A stretch of 64,000 nt of DNA. Source: Ligula intestinalis. Taxonomy: Eukaryota > Platyhelminthes > Cestoda > Diphyllobothriidea > Diphyllobothriidae. Made by a program: the position numbers and the translations under genes. Shown here in pieces: positions 1-14,500 of this stretch; positions within the stretch are counted from its first letter, which is position 1, and each line of letters begins with the position of its first letter. The stretch lies in the NCBI GenBank assembly GCA_036362985.1, contig JAYGXS010000004.1, forward strand, positions 22,226,186-22,290,185, given 5' to 3'. Below the pieces are notes generated by a model. That model was not told the DNA's origin. It saw only the letters and a list, made by a program, of their open reading frames with translations, and ran no database searches.

Positions 1-950
1 GGACGTTACCAGTTTCGGCACCTCGCATCGACCTGCTATCGTAGACCCAGCTGTGAAACCGTGAACCAACTAGAATGTAATCGATCTGACTGGCCGTACG
101 GCCATCGTTCGAATACCAAGTCAATAGATGTTTGCGACGATGCTGAAAGCATGTGTTGATAACAAACAGCCGGTTCTGTTCGGCAAACTGCAGCGTCCTC
201 TCACCACTGTCCGTTCGAGAGCCAAGCCCAAAACGGCCAAGAAGATGGCTGTTTGTCGGGTTACCGGGCTTAGTCCGGCCATTCCAGTCCCCGGCACCAA
301 TTAGCAGATCTCGGCGAGGGAGTCGTTCGGCTAGCTCCTGCAGCTGCGAGTAGAAATTATCTTTCTCTTGCTGTTCAGCCGCCGACGTATGTGCATACAC
401 AGATACGACCGAGATGTTCGTAAAATGGACTTTTAGTCGAACATCTGCCACTCGGTCGTTGACTGGTTCCCATGATAGTAGTGCATGGTTAGCTTCTTCC
501 GAGAGGGCAATAGCCACACCGTGTCTACCAGATGAGTCACTCGGACCGCTGTGATACAAGGTGAAATGAGAATCGACCCCCGGAATTTTGATTTCTCTGG
601 CGCCTGAGTCGGGGAGTCGGACTTCTGAAAAGCAACAAACATCCACGTGATATTCACGGAGACTGCGCTGTCAGACTTTGAGTACTAGGTTCCAGAAATG
701 TTCGCACATTCCAGCATCCAATACCAAGAGTCCTTTTTTTGTTTAGCAGTCCAACTTGCACATTATTCGCCCGCACCACCGGACAAGGGTTGCGGAGCGC
801 GTCGGTTCCCGCGGACGCTGTAGCAGTCGTCGTAGTAAGGTAAGGAGACATCATAAGGTTTCTTGGGAATTTTGAATACAGGCGGGTCCCCAACGGCCGC
901 TCGGATTCTTTGTTCGAGGTTGTCTCCTCTAGCACTTTGGCTCAAGACCC
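1..950 (-). pseudogene. RTE-like LINE endonuclease fragment, frameshifted
   Basis: Read right to left, this encodes an APE-type endonuclease like that of RTE/BovB-type LINEs (often annotated as craniofacial development protein 2-like). Visible blocks are GCWNVRTFLEPS near 700, LREYHVDVCCFSEVRLPD near 620-660, GAGDWNGRTKPGNP near 280 and ASQIDYILVGSRFH near 60-100. These match the asparagine, acidic and metal-binding motifs of the family. A one-base frameshift near 660 separates the first block from the rest, so it is a decayed copy. The reverse transcriptase should lie beyond the left edge. RTE-like 3' ends also occur near 30.3 kb and 61 kb; whether they are the same family is not established. 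Confidence 0.85.
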
Positions 951-2569
951 TAACCACAAATCAGTGGTGTTGGTGGCAAGCAAAACTATTTAATGGCGGT
1001 TCACGCTTGCCATGTCACAGTGTCGTTATTGGGCCTTGCGGCATTTTATAAGGCAGTCGGTGCGCCAGACCTCAGCCCACCGCGCCACACTGTCGTCGCT
1101 GCGTCCGCGACTGCTTATTCGCCAGACCCGGGAGCCTGCTTATTTCGCAGCTAACCTTCACTAAAGGCCGCGCCATTATCCACCACCCGTGGACGCGCCA
1201 GGTAGCCTGCAGCTTGGCTAACGGGTAACCCTCCTTTCCCGGGTAACCCTTGTGCTTATGGCCATCCCAAAATTATTTCGGCTTTCGTTCACTTAGTTTA
1301 TATGAATTCTGGTCACCCTTCTACCTCCCTCAGATTGCAAGTAATAGCTACAGCACTTGTGTTTGATGCAGAGTACCTGATTTTGCAAGTCTTGTGTGCC
1401 TTTCTTAATAGATAAAGATTATTAAATCTTTCACAGATTACATTTTTTGTCTCAGTGGGGCCTTGCAAATCAGTTCGCTAGAGTTGAATATACTATAATC
1501 GCTACTTAGCGTGAGTTTAGATCCCACTTTGACCGCCACGTTTATCACAACTGAGTCGAAAATACAAGCTATTTGTTTTCTGAATAATTGCCTGTCGCAT
1601 TTTCACCGTAATTACGACTCAGCATGTTCCATAAGGAGGTTATTGTGCATTTCCACGGATGTCCCTCACCCTCATCGTCCATAACTATTGCAGTTCAGAG
1701 AAGCACTTGTGTCATGTACTCGTCAAAGGCGTGGATCCGAAAACGCGCAGTATGTTGGAACAGTGCTTTACTGTTGATTATGCATCATGGGAAGTTGCTA
1801 TCAGTTGCTTTCGTAAGCAATAGTCTAAGTCGTTTAAAACAATCTTGTCTGGGTGTCCGCCGGCTCGAACAGGGTGTGGATTTGCTCACTATGTATCACC
1901 TGTGTCTTAATGGGCTCTAAGTTGCCCTTTCACAGGAGGAGTCTTTCTATGGCATATAATATCTTCCAAAGGTGTGTGGTTTGCAAATTGCTGATAAAAA
2001 ACGGCCTACTTTGTCGACCTGGGCCTTTCAAGATATCATATTGTACAGTGCGTCACAGTTTTAACGTGCTATCACTTAGTGTACGTTAATTACCCAGCGC
2101 CCTAACTCACATAAAGTACCATGAAAATCGCACGCTATGTTTTTGCAAAACCAGCCAATGATAGATTTGGACGAAAAATTGTTCTATCGCTCCTAGGTAG
2201 TGTGCGATTACGTAATGTTTGCAAACGTATGGGGCTGTTTGTAATCGGCTATTAGCTGCGCACTGTCTGGTTGAATGCAAGATAGGAAACCAGGCATTCC
2301 TCTTGGTTATATCTTTCGATGAAACGTACTTGAACTGTGCCTCCGAAGCTATTTTGATTAAGAACCATCCAGAATTTTAGAAGAAAAGATTGTACATGCA
2401 ACATTTTGCATTTCTTTGTTCCACGATCATTTGGATTATCCGGGATTTGTATACAGCGTAGTTTTGGAGACTGATTAAGCCACATTTAAATTGCGAACAT
2501 TCCGTTCAATCCTCCAAGTAAGTGTACTTGTTTTTCTCTTAGCTAAGCTTTGCCTGTTTGACCCTTTGC
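951..2569. other. Upstream region of LARS, no gene recognised
   Basis: No convincing exon on either strand. Positions about 1040-1260 are GC-rich and look like the continuation (5' region) of the adjacent RTE copy. From 1300 to 2569 the sequence is AT-richer with no coding pattern. The LARS promoter must lie here, but no TATA or initiator element could be assigned. Confidence 0.5.
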
Positions 2570-2571
2570 AG
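2553..2571 (+). other. 3' splice-acceptor-like site 7 nt before the LARS start codon
   Basis: A pyrimidine-rich stretch ends in a CAG at 2569-2571, and the ATG follows at 2579. This could be the acceptor of a 5'-UTR intron or a spliced-leader trans-splicing site. Flatworms are known to trans-splice some mRNAs. The sequence cannot distinguish the two. Confidence 0.45.
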
Positions 2572-2578
2572 TCCGAAA

Positions 2579-5500
2579 ATGGCTCGTAAAGGCACGGCAA
2601 AGCTAACTGAACTAACCACTATTGAAACAAAAATACAGGAACAGTGGTCCAGAGAACATCTTTTCGAGGTTGATTCTCCATCAGATGCGCAAAACAAAAG
2701 GCAAGCTTAGATTCTTGTCGCTTCCAATATTCTTTTTCAGCGAGAAGTTTTTTGTCACTTTTCCTTATCCCTATATGAATGGCCGCCTGCATCTGGGTCA
2801 CGCGTTCTCCATCACCAAGGCTGAGGTTTGTTTTATTGCCTCTATATTCCCGCTCGGTATAGTTTGCGGCCTCTTATCAGACACTCAAGGGCAAGTCCGT
2901 CTTGTGGCCCATGGGCTTTCATTGTACCGGAACCCCTATAAAGGCGTCCGCTGATAAACTCGCCGAGGAAATAGCTAAATACGGTTGTCCGCCTGTATTT
3001 CCGGTTCAAACTGAAGAGCAGGCCCCGACCACAAAGGAAGAGAATACCGTATTTTTTTTCATTCATCTCTCATCAAGTTTCTTCTTGATTAGATTGAAAT
3101 CAACAAGTCAAAGAGTAAGAAGAGCAAAGCGGTGGCTAAAACTGGTGGCATAAAATATCAATGGCAAATTTTGGTTTCTATGGGCATACCGGCAGAGGAA
3201 ATACCCAAGTTTACGGATCCTGTTTACTGGCTTGAGTACTTTCCCCAACTGGCAATGGATGATATGAAAAAGTTGGGTGTCAAGGTATGCAACTATATCT
3301 TCAGATGCATTGTTTTACACTAAAAGGCAATAGCATTTTTGATTAGTTTACACTAGTTGTGCTATTTTTGGGATTGTGTGACCACCACTGAAAGCAGGCA
3401 TTCGTCTGTTCCAGATTATTTGTTTCGTGAGCATTTTATCAATCATCACTCATAGCTTTTAACCTTTTATTTATGTTCCTATCCTCACACCAAGTGCTTG
3501 CTGCTAATTCGACTAGGCCTTCCGAAATTTGAGAAATACAAGGTGTTGTAACTTACCATACTAACATCCCAGCTACCAGTTAAAAGGCCCGGCTACGTGT
3601 TTCGCTGGTATTCTGCCGCTGTTTGACACAGCTGTAAGAGGTTCCGGCTCATCAGTAGGTCCCCCAGCTTTCCCCGTTTGGACTGCCAAGGTGAACAAGT
3701 ATAGAATGACCGACATGTCATCTCTTATCATGGTACAGGTTGGCCAATGGCCCCCTATGTGTGATGCTCTTGAAATTTAAATGAAAGAGCACTCAATCGG
3801 TGTGAGTCCGCAGCCAAAGATGGCGGGGGTTAGACAATGCATAGTGCGACGCCGGCCAATGTAACACCACAGGCAGTCAACGAGGGGTGACGGTGGCGAC
3901 ACAGCTGTCGCAGTGGCCCAGCCCGTATTGACAGGCCGCGCACCCCTAGATAAAATGCCACTCAGATCAAATAGTAGCATGGTTGCTGTTTTCACATGTG
4001 TTAAATGCACCATCGGACTGCCGAAATTAAAGTCTATCCTTTTTGGTATATAAAGCGATATCTTTTTAATGTAGACAGACACAGAGAACCTCGATGTGCT
4101 TCTTAAAATCACTTACCTAAGCATTAACATAGGCGGTTAAGCTTGTCTTTTATTATTTTCCGTCCTTGAACCCCGGGTAGGTTGTCTGCCGCATTTGAAA
4201 CGAAGTTTTTTTACAGCCAAGTCTCTCTTTACGTGAAGGAGGATACGATTCCGTTGTCGGTGAAGGCCGAGGCCGGCAAAAGCCCCTTCACTAACAACTT
4301 CCTGAATTTGCAGCGAAAAGCTACTGCGCACGTTTACGCTCTAAGTCAGTTCAAAACCCTGCCTTTCTCTTTTTTATTTATGCGCATGGACTTACAGGCA
4401 GACTGGCGACGCTCCTTCCTAACCACCGATGTCAATCCCTACTATGACTCCTTCGTCCGTTGGCAATTTCTTCATCTTAAACAGTCTGGCCTAGTGCGCT
4501 ACGGCAAAAGATACACAATTTTCTCTCCAAAAGACAATCAACCTTGTATGGATCACGAACGTACGGTGGGCGAGGTAAGCGTTTCCTCTTAAGGCTGACA
4601 AAAAAATCCGCTTCCTGTTTGTCTGTGTATTTATTACTTCTATAAACATTAGTACTTTCGATTCCACCGTACTGTCTATTGCGGTCTATACCTTTGTGTT
4701 TAATTGCCATATATTGGTCATTTTAGGGCGTTGTTCCGATGGAGTACACGCTTATTAAACTTCAGATTGTCTCAAAGCTGCCCAAAAAGCTCGAGTAAGC
4801 CCTTCTTTTTGTAATATGTATAGCTGTTCTTATGACCGATCGTTGCTTGCTTCGCTTCTTGGTCCTAGGCCTTAGAAATTTCACTGGTTCTGAGTTAAGG
4901 GGAGATAAATCGAATTAGGTTTCGGGGGTTCCCTGGGCTCATCCAATGCCTAAAATGGGGTCAGTTTTATCAAATTCGGTAGAATGATTGACACATTTTT
5001 GTTGCGTTTGCCATAGCACCGCTTCTGGTGGATGGTCTAGCCAGCAAAGTATTTATGCTTAAAAAGTCGGATTCGCGGTTTGTGAACGTTACCCTAGAAG
5101 GTTAATATTGCCAAACCTCTATGTCCCAGTCCTACTATTTTTCTTTCTTAAGCTTGATGTACAAGCACTAAGCTTTCTAATAATGACTCCACTAGCGCTT
5201 TGGGCCTCGAAACAGAAATCGCAGCCCTTTGTAAAACCAGATATGTTGGACAAAAATAAGCTTGCTGGTAACATTTTGCCTGTCCGAGGGAACATTCTGC
5301 GTATTTTTCTGGTGCAAGTCTGTTTCATTCACGTCTGCTGTTTGGTTCTGCTCGTTATTCTAGATTTCCCGAAGTTTTATTGAGGGAAAATTTACTTTCA
5401 TGCATGGCTTATTATGTCGACTACTTGTAAACGTTTTTTTTGTTGGTCAACCTTGTGTGCTTATCTGAGATTTTTTTACGATTTATAGAATGATTGATCC

Positions 5501-8500
5501 AGCAAAAGAACCGGTGTGTCTACTAGCTGCTACTCTTCGACCCGAGACTATGTACGGCCAGACTAATTGTTGGCTTCATCCCACTATCGAGTACGTCGCT
5601 GTACGCTCCAAGCGGTATTCCAGCATCTTCCTGGTCACTCGTCGGGCTGCCTTGAACATGGCTTATCAGGTGAGTCCATACGCTACCATCAACAGTATGT
5701 TAAACGGTTCCGTTTTTGATAATGCCTACGGACATAGTCTTATTAAACGGCCTTGTCCTGGACTTTCTAAAATTTTAATTTAACCTTAGGTCTGTATCGG
5801 AACGCACAGGACTCCTATGTTGTTAAACTGGTGATACGAATTTGGAGTGTGCACGCTGAGCCTGTTTGATTTGGGCCGAGGCTTACCGGGTGGAAGCGTC
5901 TGAACTAAAAGTCAACGGTTCTGGGTGTTTTTTTACTCTTGTTTTTGTCAGTCTTGTAGGTGCTGCGAGACCTATGCAGACAGACAACCTCTAGGCCAGC
6001 TAAAACAGGGGAGCCGTGAGGTTGCGTCACGGTAGGAAGTTTGGTAAATGCAGAAATTATGTGCAAAAAAGATAGAGTGCGAAGTAAAAGGATGCTGGCC
6101 GTCTTTAGGTTTTTACCACTGCCACAGGCTAACGTGTGATGATCGCAAACAGCTTTGACACATTCACGCCGATAATAGCCGCTTCTGAGGTCTTTACGAC
6201 TGAAGGCAGTTGGCTTGAACGGATGTGTCTTTTCCAGAGTATGTCCGAGAAAGTGTCAGTCAAATAGCATGAGCAGTTGTAATAATCACATCTCAGGTGT
6301 TAACGTCGTCGTCTTTGTTCTTGTTCTTCTTCTTCTTCATCATCATCTTCTCTGACGAACATCATAGTGATAAGGCATGCAGCTGTAAGGGATTTTTCTT
6401 TACCACCCAGTCTTCTTAGCCGTTTCCTGGCATCCCATAGAATATCGCGAATTCTTCAGTCACAATAGCCTTCTGCTTATAGGATAAAATTGTGTTTGGA
6501 AAAGATCCAGGCCTCCCGAATACGGTTGGTTGCCTTTTGTTTAACGGCTACCCTGCTGTTTTCCTAACACATGACACCCTCTTTTTATTCCTTGTTTCGG
6601 TTTGTAGAGCCCCCATATACATCGTGTAAGATCTACTTTAATTAGGACGAAATTATTTCATAGCCGCCACCTAGTATCAAGTTTTTATTCGATTTCAGTT
6701 CTCCCTTTACCTTTATTTCTGGAAAACAGTCCATTCGGAAATTAAACGCAATGTACCTGATCAATGTACAATCCACGTAGATCAGAATCTAGCGTAAAAT
6801 GGTGAAACTACCCCTGCCTCATCAGTCCCACTTCCATTCCTCTCGATATATATCTTGTCTTATTTGTATCCACGCCTATCGGTTGTTTGCCCTCTGCTGT
6901 AGGACCTGCTGGACCCCGCACGTCCAGGTCATTTAGACATCGTGGCTACCTTGACAGGCGAAGAGCTTTTTGGCCTACGACTGAAGGGCCCATTGACCGT
7001 GTACAAGGAGGGCATTTACACGCTGCCGATGCTGTCAGTCAGCGCCGCCAAGGGAACCGGTGTGGTAACAAGCGTGCCCAGCGATGCTCCTGATGATTTT
7101 GCCTCCCTTCGTGACCTCAAAAACAAGCAGGTACATTTTATTTAAGTACTACTAAAACCAACTTCGCACTATGTCAGGACGGTACTGTTTACGGAAATCA
7201 GCTGTATTCCGAAAGCATGGTTACTAAATGGCACTTAAGGTATTACTTTGGCAGACCTTTTTGTTGATGGTTCCTTATAAAAATCATCACATTTTTCTAC
7301 ACAAAAGTAACTACTTATTTTGTTGTAGTTAATCATTTAATTTTATTTATTTATTAGTCTATTTTGTACTTCTATTACTTTTAGTTAAGTTAGTTTGGCA
7401 AAACTGTCTTGTAGGGCCTCCTAAATATCTATTCCCCCGCCCAACTGTCAAACGCATTTTTGGTCAAACATTTAATGATTGGTTAGTGAGTGTAAATGAA
7501 TATTAAATTGTGGTGAAAGTGATCCAAAAATATTAAATTAAACAAACTTATATTTGTTTCAATGTACTAACTAGAATAAAATCCATCAACATAAACTCCT
7601 GTTGCTCAGGATACTGATACCGATTGAGGGGAATTCAACCTTATATTGGTGGAATTTAACGAAAAAGCGAAAGTCGGGATACTGAAAATGTAAAAGTAGG
7701 TTATTGTTCTAAGTCAAAGGTAAAAAGGACCCGTAACGACAGTTCTGCCGTTCGTTTAAGCACGAAGCGACCAAACTACCGCCTTGGGTCGGCGTACAAA
7801 GCCAATTTGCCTCATAACTGTCTACGTGAGGCCCAACAACATAATGCCATCTTTTTTCTTTTCTGGTAACGCATTTTCTCCGCATTTCTGCCAACTGCTT
7901 GCATGTGGTTGTCAGCAGCGCTGTAAGTGCCTGCGGAATGCATCCACTTCGGTTGAACTACTTCAGACGTACTCATCACCTCTCGCAAATGCTAACAAAC
8001 TGTGCCCCTTTGTCTTTGGAAGCATATCAGCATCGAAAACCCCTTTGGCAGTCAAGAATGACCAGACAACCCCCACTCTCAATTTGTTTGGACAGCTTAA
8101 AATGACAACCGAGCACCTGTGAGGGCTTAGGAGTGATTCCAAGGCGTCGAGTCAAGTTACCAACCGTGTTTGTGTTCGAACCGCAGCCTTTCTGGCTACG
8201 ACCGTGACTCAGTGGTAGAGGGTTACACCCAATAACCAAAAGGTTCGCGGGCTCGAATCCTGTGTGATCCACCCTTGAGATTGGGTATAACCTGCTGGTG
8301 ACGGCTAATATGTCAGCAATGGCCATTACGGTCTACCTTATCTCTGTCGGTACCACCTTAGCAGATTTGTATGTGTTTGCTTAGCGAGGGCGCCAAAGTC
8401 AGATTAGTGACTATTACTCCTCCAACTGTTTCCTCATATTCACATGTCCACCCACTGTAACGTTGCCCTTTTGCTTTTAGGCCTTCCGAGAGAAATATGG

Positions 8501-11500
8501 CATCAGCGACGAAATGGTCCTTCCCTTCGAACCGGTATGTCGTCTAGCTCTGCTGTCTTACTTGCCATCATACTAGGTTGAGATAATTGAAACGCCAGGC
8601 CTTGGTCGTCTGCCAGCTCCTACAGTGATTGAGCAAATGAAAATACAAAGTCAAAACGACCGTGAAAAACTCCAAGAGGCGAAAGAAAAGGTCTACCGTC
8701 TTGGCTTTTATGACGGGGTAAGTATTCACGAAATTAAGGACTCCTCCAATTACCAGTGGCTTTCTTTTACAGGTGGACTAGGTAATTTTTTCGTGTGCAT
8801 GCTATCCAGGTCGCCACGTGTGATGGGCGCTTTAGTGGTCATTATCAGACCAGCTGTACGCACTTCCCGGATCTAGCACACAAAATATATCACCAACAAG
8901 CACTGTCTTTTTGAAGTTTTTGCGTTTAGCAGGCGATCTTTAGGCTTCGTTTTTCACTTCAAATGCATTTTCTATTATGTGCTACACCGCAGAAACTACA
9001 AAACCCCAGAAGTTTGCAGTACGGAACCGGCGGTAATAGGGGTTAAACGGGTGGGGAATTACGGAGGAGCAGGAGAGAAGATAGAAATGTGGCAGACATA
9101 AACAGGAATAAAGTAGATGAACTTGTTGCAAGGAGTTAATATACAACAACTAAAGCGCGCTATAATGGAAAAATATAAATATAAAAACAAATTGTGACGA
9201 ATCGGATTAAACGGACCATACTACCTGTGATTAAATCAGAGCAGGTCAGTAGCCGATGGGATATGCAGCTAATAGGCAGCAAGGAATGTGCAACTCAAAC
9301 CCCCCAAATAGCCACAATTGAGTGATATAGGCGTTGTGTTACATGGATTGTTACCCTGCTTACATTGCGCAACTTTCATATTTTGTTATTGTTTCACTTA
9401 CCATCGATCTACCTTCCCACAGGTCTTGTTGGTAGGCAAACACAAGGGTGAGAAGGTGCAGAATGCGAAAAAGCTCATTCAAAAAGAGCTAATCGATTCC
9501 GTAAGTTGCCCTATTGTGATTATTTACCTCCACTAGGCGGAAGCAATCGTGTTGTTACTACTGTTTAAGGAAGTGATATTATTTTCGTTGGATTTTGCGT
9601 GCTATCAGATCTTACCGCATTTTGTATTAATTTTGGTTTTCAGAATGAGGCCATGATCTACCAGGAACCGGAGAAGCCTGTTGTTACACGTAGTGGAGAT
9701 GACGCGGTAGTTTGCCTATGTAATCAGTGGTACTTGGATTACGGCGATGAAGCTTGGAAGGCTGCGGCTCGTGTGGCACTCGCAAAACTCAACATTCATG
9801 ACGAGGTTAGTCTCCGCACATGCTATTTTATGTAAACAAAATCGTCTACTTATATTAAACAAAGTAGATATTTTTATCCATAGGCGCGCAATAATATGGA
9901 TGCTACTCTGGATTGGCTTCGCGAGCATGCCTGTTCGCGTACCTATGGGCTGGGAACACGCATGCCCTGGGACGACAAATGGCTCATTGAGTCTCTCTCG
10001 GATTCAACCATATATATGGCCTATCAGACGATCGCTCACCTACTGCACGGTGGCAACCTGGACGGATCACATTGCGGCTCCGCTAAGATCGAGTGCGTCT
10101 CAAGCACATGTCTTGTTTAACTTTTTAATGATTGTCATACCGTTCTCTGTGCCTTATGCACTCCCCTTCTGTTGTATTATGAATGTCAAATTGACCTTCA
10201 ATTATTCTGCGCTTTAGACCGGAGCATATGTCTCCTGCCGTGTGGGACTATATATTCCTAGGCAAAGGCGATCCCGCAAAGCTGGCCGCCGAGACCTACA
10301 CAACTGCAACTGTGAAGTCTCTGCGTAGACTGCGTCGCGAATTCCTCTACTGGTATCCCGTTGACCTACATGTTAGTGGGAAGGATCTTCTCTCCAATCA
10401 CCTTACGTACTATCTCTACAATCACGTAGCAATGTGGCCGAAGGAGCCAAAGATGTGGCCTGTTGGCGTCCGAGCAAATGGTCTGCTTCTTCTAAACTCC
10501 GAAAAGGTAAGGAACACCATCTGATTTTAGCTTGGCATTTCACTTTTATAAGTCCTGCGTACGGTCTTGAGTCCACACTACTTAATTTGCAGGTGTTATG
10601 GTTGTCTACAATATTCATTTCTGCGGTCGTCGGAGCCACTCGATTTGCTCTCACAGCGTCTTTCTTTGCCTAACTATTTGGTCTGTCCAATATTTTGCCA
10701 GCACTGAAAAGCAATTTGCATGCTGTGGATTTGCTATTTCGTTGAATGTTAACTGAAATTTTGCTTATGTTTCGCCTCGAAAAGATTATTTAAGTATGGT
10801 TATAGTACTAAAATATTTCGGTTACGTTGAGATGCCTTCTGATGGATGAACTCTTTTCCAGGCGCCTACCAAAAGTACACTGTAAAAGATGAATTCTTAA
10901 GTTTTTGTGAATTCTTCTCATTTATTTTCGATGCCCTTATGAATGCAAATATATTTATCGAAGAGCCATCTACTTCTACTACTGCTTTATTTATTTAAAC
11001 ACCTGGAATGCAAACATTCGCCTCACTTATACTTGAAAAAGTGGTATCTTTGACTTAAAAAACTTTGTTATACCGATTGGCTTTAAATCCGACCGGCTGT
11101 TTCACTCGTAGCCAAGGCTTCCAAACTACATTTCTATACGCTATGGGGCAAAAGTCGCATAGTGGTAATGAAATTTTACATTGCTTAAAGGACAATTTTT
11201 TCAAAGCGGTGGGTATCCGGAAAGGAGGTTATCCAATATTCGGGATCCTGACGTTGCTGAACTTAACGATAACTAGTAGTAAAATACCACAACGCATTTA
11301 AGAATTTGCGTTGCCATTGAATGAGATAGGAAATTACCTGTATATGCACTTCAAGTTTATTATGCAGTGCTAACTTCCGTCTGGCAATATTTTTTAAAAA
11401 TAAAATGTATTGGAATTTGCCAGGGCATCGACAATTTATGGCAAAAATGCGCACTACTTAAGTAGTTATTATTGACGATTAAGGTTTTTCCAAAAGGCCG

Positions 11501-14500
11501 AAAATAAGTTTGTTAAAAAGCCGGCATCCTAAGATGCCTAACATATCTTTAGATTATGCTTCAAATTGATAAATATTGTAGTTTCACTCAAGTAATTATT
11601 AATAATATAAACCACAGTTTAACATTTTGAGTACCATGGTATAAGATTGGTAACTGTCCGTAAGCTAATCTAGGTCGATCCTGGATACTGGTCTCAACTG
11701 TTGCCGTCATAGTAAAGCACTTTTCCCTCTGTCTCGTACTTTCTGTTAATCTGTGTCACATACTTACAGTCATCTTGCTTCTTTCTACATCTTAGATGTC
11801 CAAATCAACGGGCAACTTCCTCACTCTGTCGGATGCTATAGCTAAGTACTCCGCCGACGGTAACCGTTCTGTTCTTTCCCACTCCTCTCTTTGTGCACCT
11901 ATTATCACCCAGATTTAGCCTTAGCCGACTAGTGGCCTGCTCTCCGAGATTTAATTTTCGACTAATCTGTACCAGATGACTACAGCAATGTTTGTGTTTA
12001 CTTTAGGATGCCGTCAGAGCTGTCCCATCCTGCGTTAAGTGCATCGTTACCTAGGCAACAGCCGAGTCATTACCTTTTGCCCGTTGCACCGGTTTTATTT
12101 CACTAGGCAACGGGTAGTCTGATTGACTCACCCAGGTGTATCGATCGTTGCTTATGGTGGTGATTAGGTTTATGCAGGTCTGAGAGCATTCAACAATTGT
12201 TCATTATTTAACAGTCACTTTTCCCTCAGATGGAATGACTTTGTTGACCCCTTACTTCACCTGATCGTAAAAAATAGGTCTTCGATTGGCGCTTGCCGAT
12301 GCTGGAGACTCCTTGGAAGACGCTAACATGGAGGAATCAATGGCCGAAGCCGGTCTCTTGCGTCTCTATGCCCTCTACGAGTGGATATCCACAACTATTG
12401 AGGCGCTAAAAAATTCTGCCTCTTCCTTCCGTACTGGTGACTTCTCGGTTCATGCTGATAAAATTTTTGAAAAGTAAGTGTACGTTCGTACGTGCTTGCC
12501 TATATTCCTCGATTGTGTTTAGAGTGGATTTTCAAAAAAACGAACGAGCTAAGAAGTTAGAGGCATAAGTGCCTGACGGTTCGGCTCGAATGCCTCGTCA
12601 GAGACAGAGTCAGATAAGCGTAGTGGATTGCCCAGGCATTCCAGTATTTATAGGATGTAGTGATTAGGCCACTTTATGCCTGTCACAGGGATGTAGGTAT
12701 TGTGTACAGTGCTGTTTTATTAATAATAAAAATCTACCTCGTGACTGCGTTTTAAGTTCAGACACATTTTTAGTTCCTGGCGACGGATATATAAGTGTTT
12801 CTTCCACCAACTACTGTGAACAGTCAGGGAAGGTGGCCGCTTTTTGGCATTTTGCGCTAACCATCCACTAAGACGGACGTTTATTTGGTCTGAGCGTACT
12901 ACGCGGAAAGTTAGTTAAACTCTCTCATAAATGGGCTCTCTAATGCCATTTTTGCTTATTCAGTTTCGCAAGTTTTTTATTCAGCGTTATGCTTTTATTT
13001 CTTTACTATGGTCCGAGGGCGCAGCTCTACCTACTAAAACTTATTTCACGTACCTGCAGAAAGTCTTCGGAGCAGATAGGGTCATTTTTGGGTAGAATGT
13101 AGCCTTTTTTAAATGACAACCACCTCTCAAAGCAATTCGGTTCAGGTTTATTAGGGAAATATAGGTAAATACCTTTGAACTCCCTCTTTGTGCATAGCTA
13201 TGATGCAGAACATATAGCGTTGCCAGTAATGGAACTGCGGTAGGGGGGCAGACAGTAAAAAAAAACTCCTTAGACATCTTTCATAAGTCTAGTTTTAAAT
13301 GTCATTTGTGGGATTTTAAGGAGAAAAATTGTTGCCTGTGGGGGGGGAGGCGTAGGGTATGTACAAATCAGATGTCCTGCTGCTGAGTGTTTGAATCATG
13401 TCAGGGGGAGGTCATCGCGGTTGTTAAATATCCTAATGTTCGCACGAGGAGAAGATTGCGGTGGTCACGAGAACATCACCGAGTGTCAGAAATGCGCCCA
13501 TCATGCGCCCTTGCTGGTTACCGGGTCTGCCAACCAGATTACGAAACACGGGATCAATCGTTATTCTAAACAAACATATTACTGAAAAGGCAAATAAAAG
13601 TATTTTCCCAGCGATCGAGTTGTCTTCTTCTCAATCACCTGTCCATCGGCCACGCTTCGACAAAGCCATCTTTACCTCTTTCTTAACCAGACAATCTTCT
13701 CTCCTTGCAGTGACATCAATCGGACGATTCAAGTGGTGGATGAGTACTACAGCGCCCAAAACTACAAGGAGGCTCTCAAGGCGGTCTTTTACGAGTTCCA
13801 AGTGCGCGCTCAGGAGCCCCCCATTTCTGACTCATAGCTCTGTCCTTTCTCTCTCTAAGACTTACGCAAGTTTCTTTTTCAATTTTCTGGTCTACAGGCT
13901 TGCAAGGACCGTTATCGTGAGGTCTGCCAGACCAAAGGCATGCACGTGGATCTCGTGACACGTTACATTGAAACGCAGACGTTGATGCTCAGTCCCATCT
14001 GTTCGCACATCTGCGAACACATCTGGCGCAATCTGCTAATGAAAAAGACGAGTGTTTTCCGGTCAGCCTGGCCAAAGATCACTGCCCCCGTAAACAACCG
14101 TTACCTTCTTGAAGGTGAGCAGCATTTCCGCGTCCACGTTAAGAACTTAAGTTTGAAGTGGCAACACTTTATTGGTGTCCATACTCGCTATCAGTTTCAC
14201 TGGACTGGGATACCACTGGTAACTTTGGGTTGCCCCAATAATATTAAAATCCCAGTCGCTGGTCACTATGATGAGTCATAATAGCGAGGCTATAAGCGCT
14301 GAGGCGATTAATCGGCGAGTCAACGACTTTTTCTTATCAATAACAGGATTGCAGTATGTTTATATTGCTAGGTCGCCCAGCGCCGTATGCATTGAAATTG
14401 ATTAGGTCTCCCTGGAAACTGATCTCTCAACAACTATATGAAGAACTTCTCGAATAATTTCTTTCTGATACCTTCAATTATATTTGGGTTGGGCTGATAA

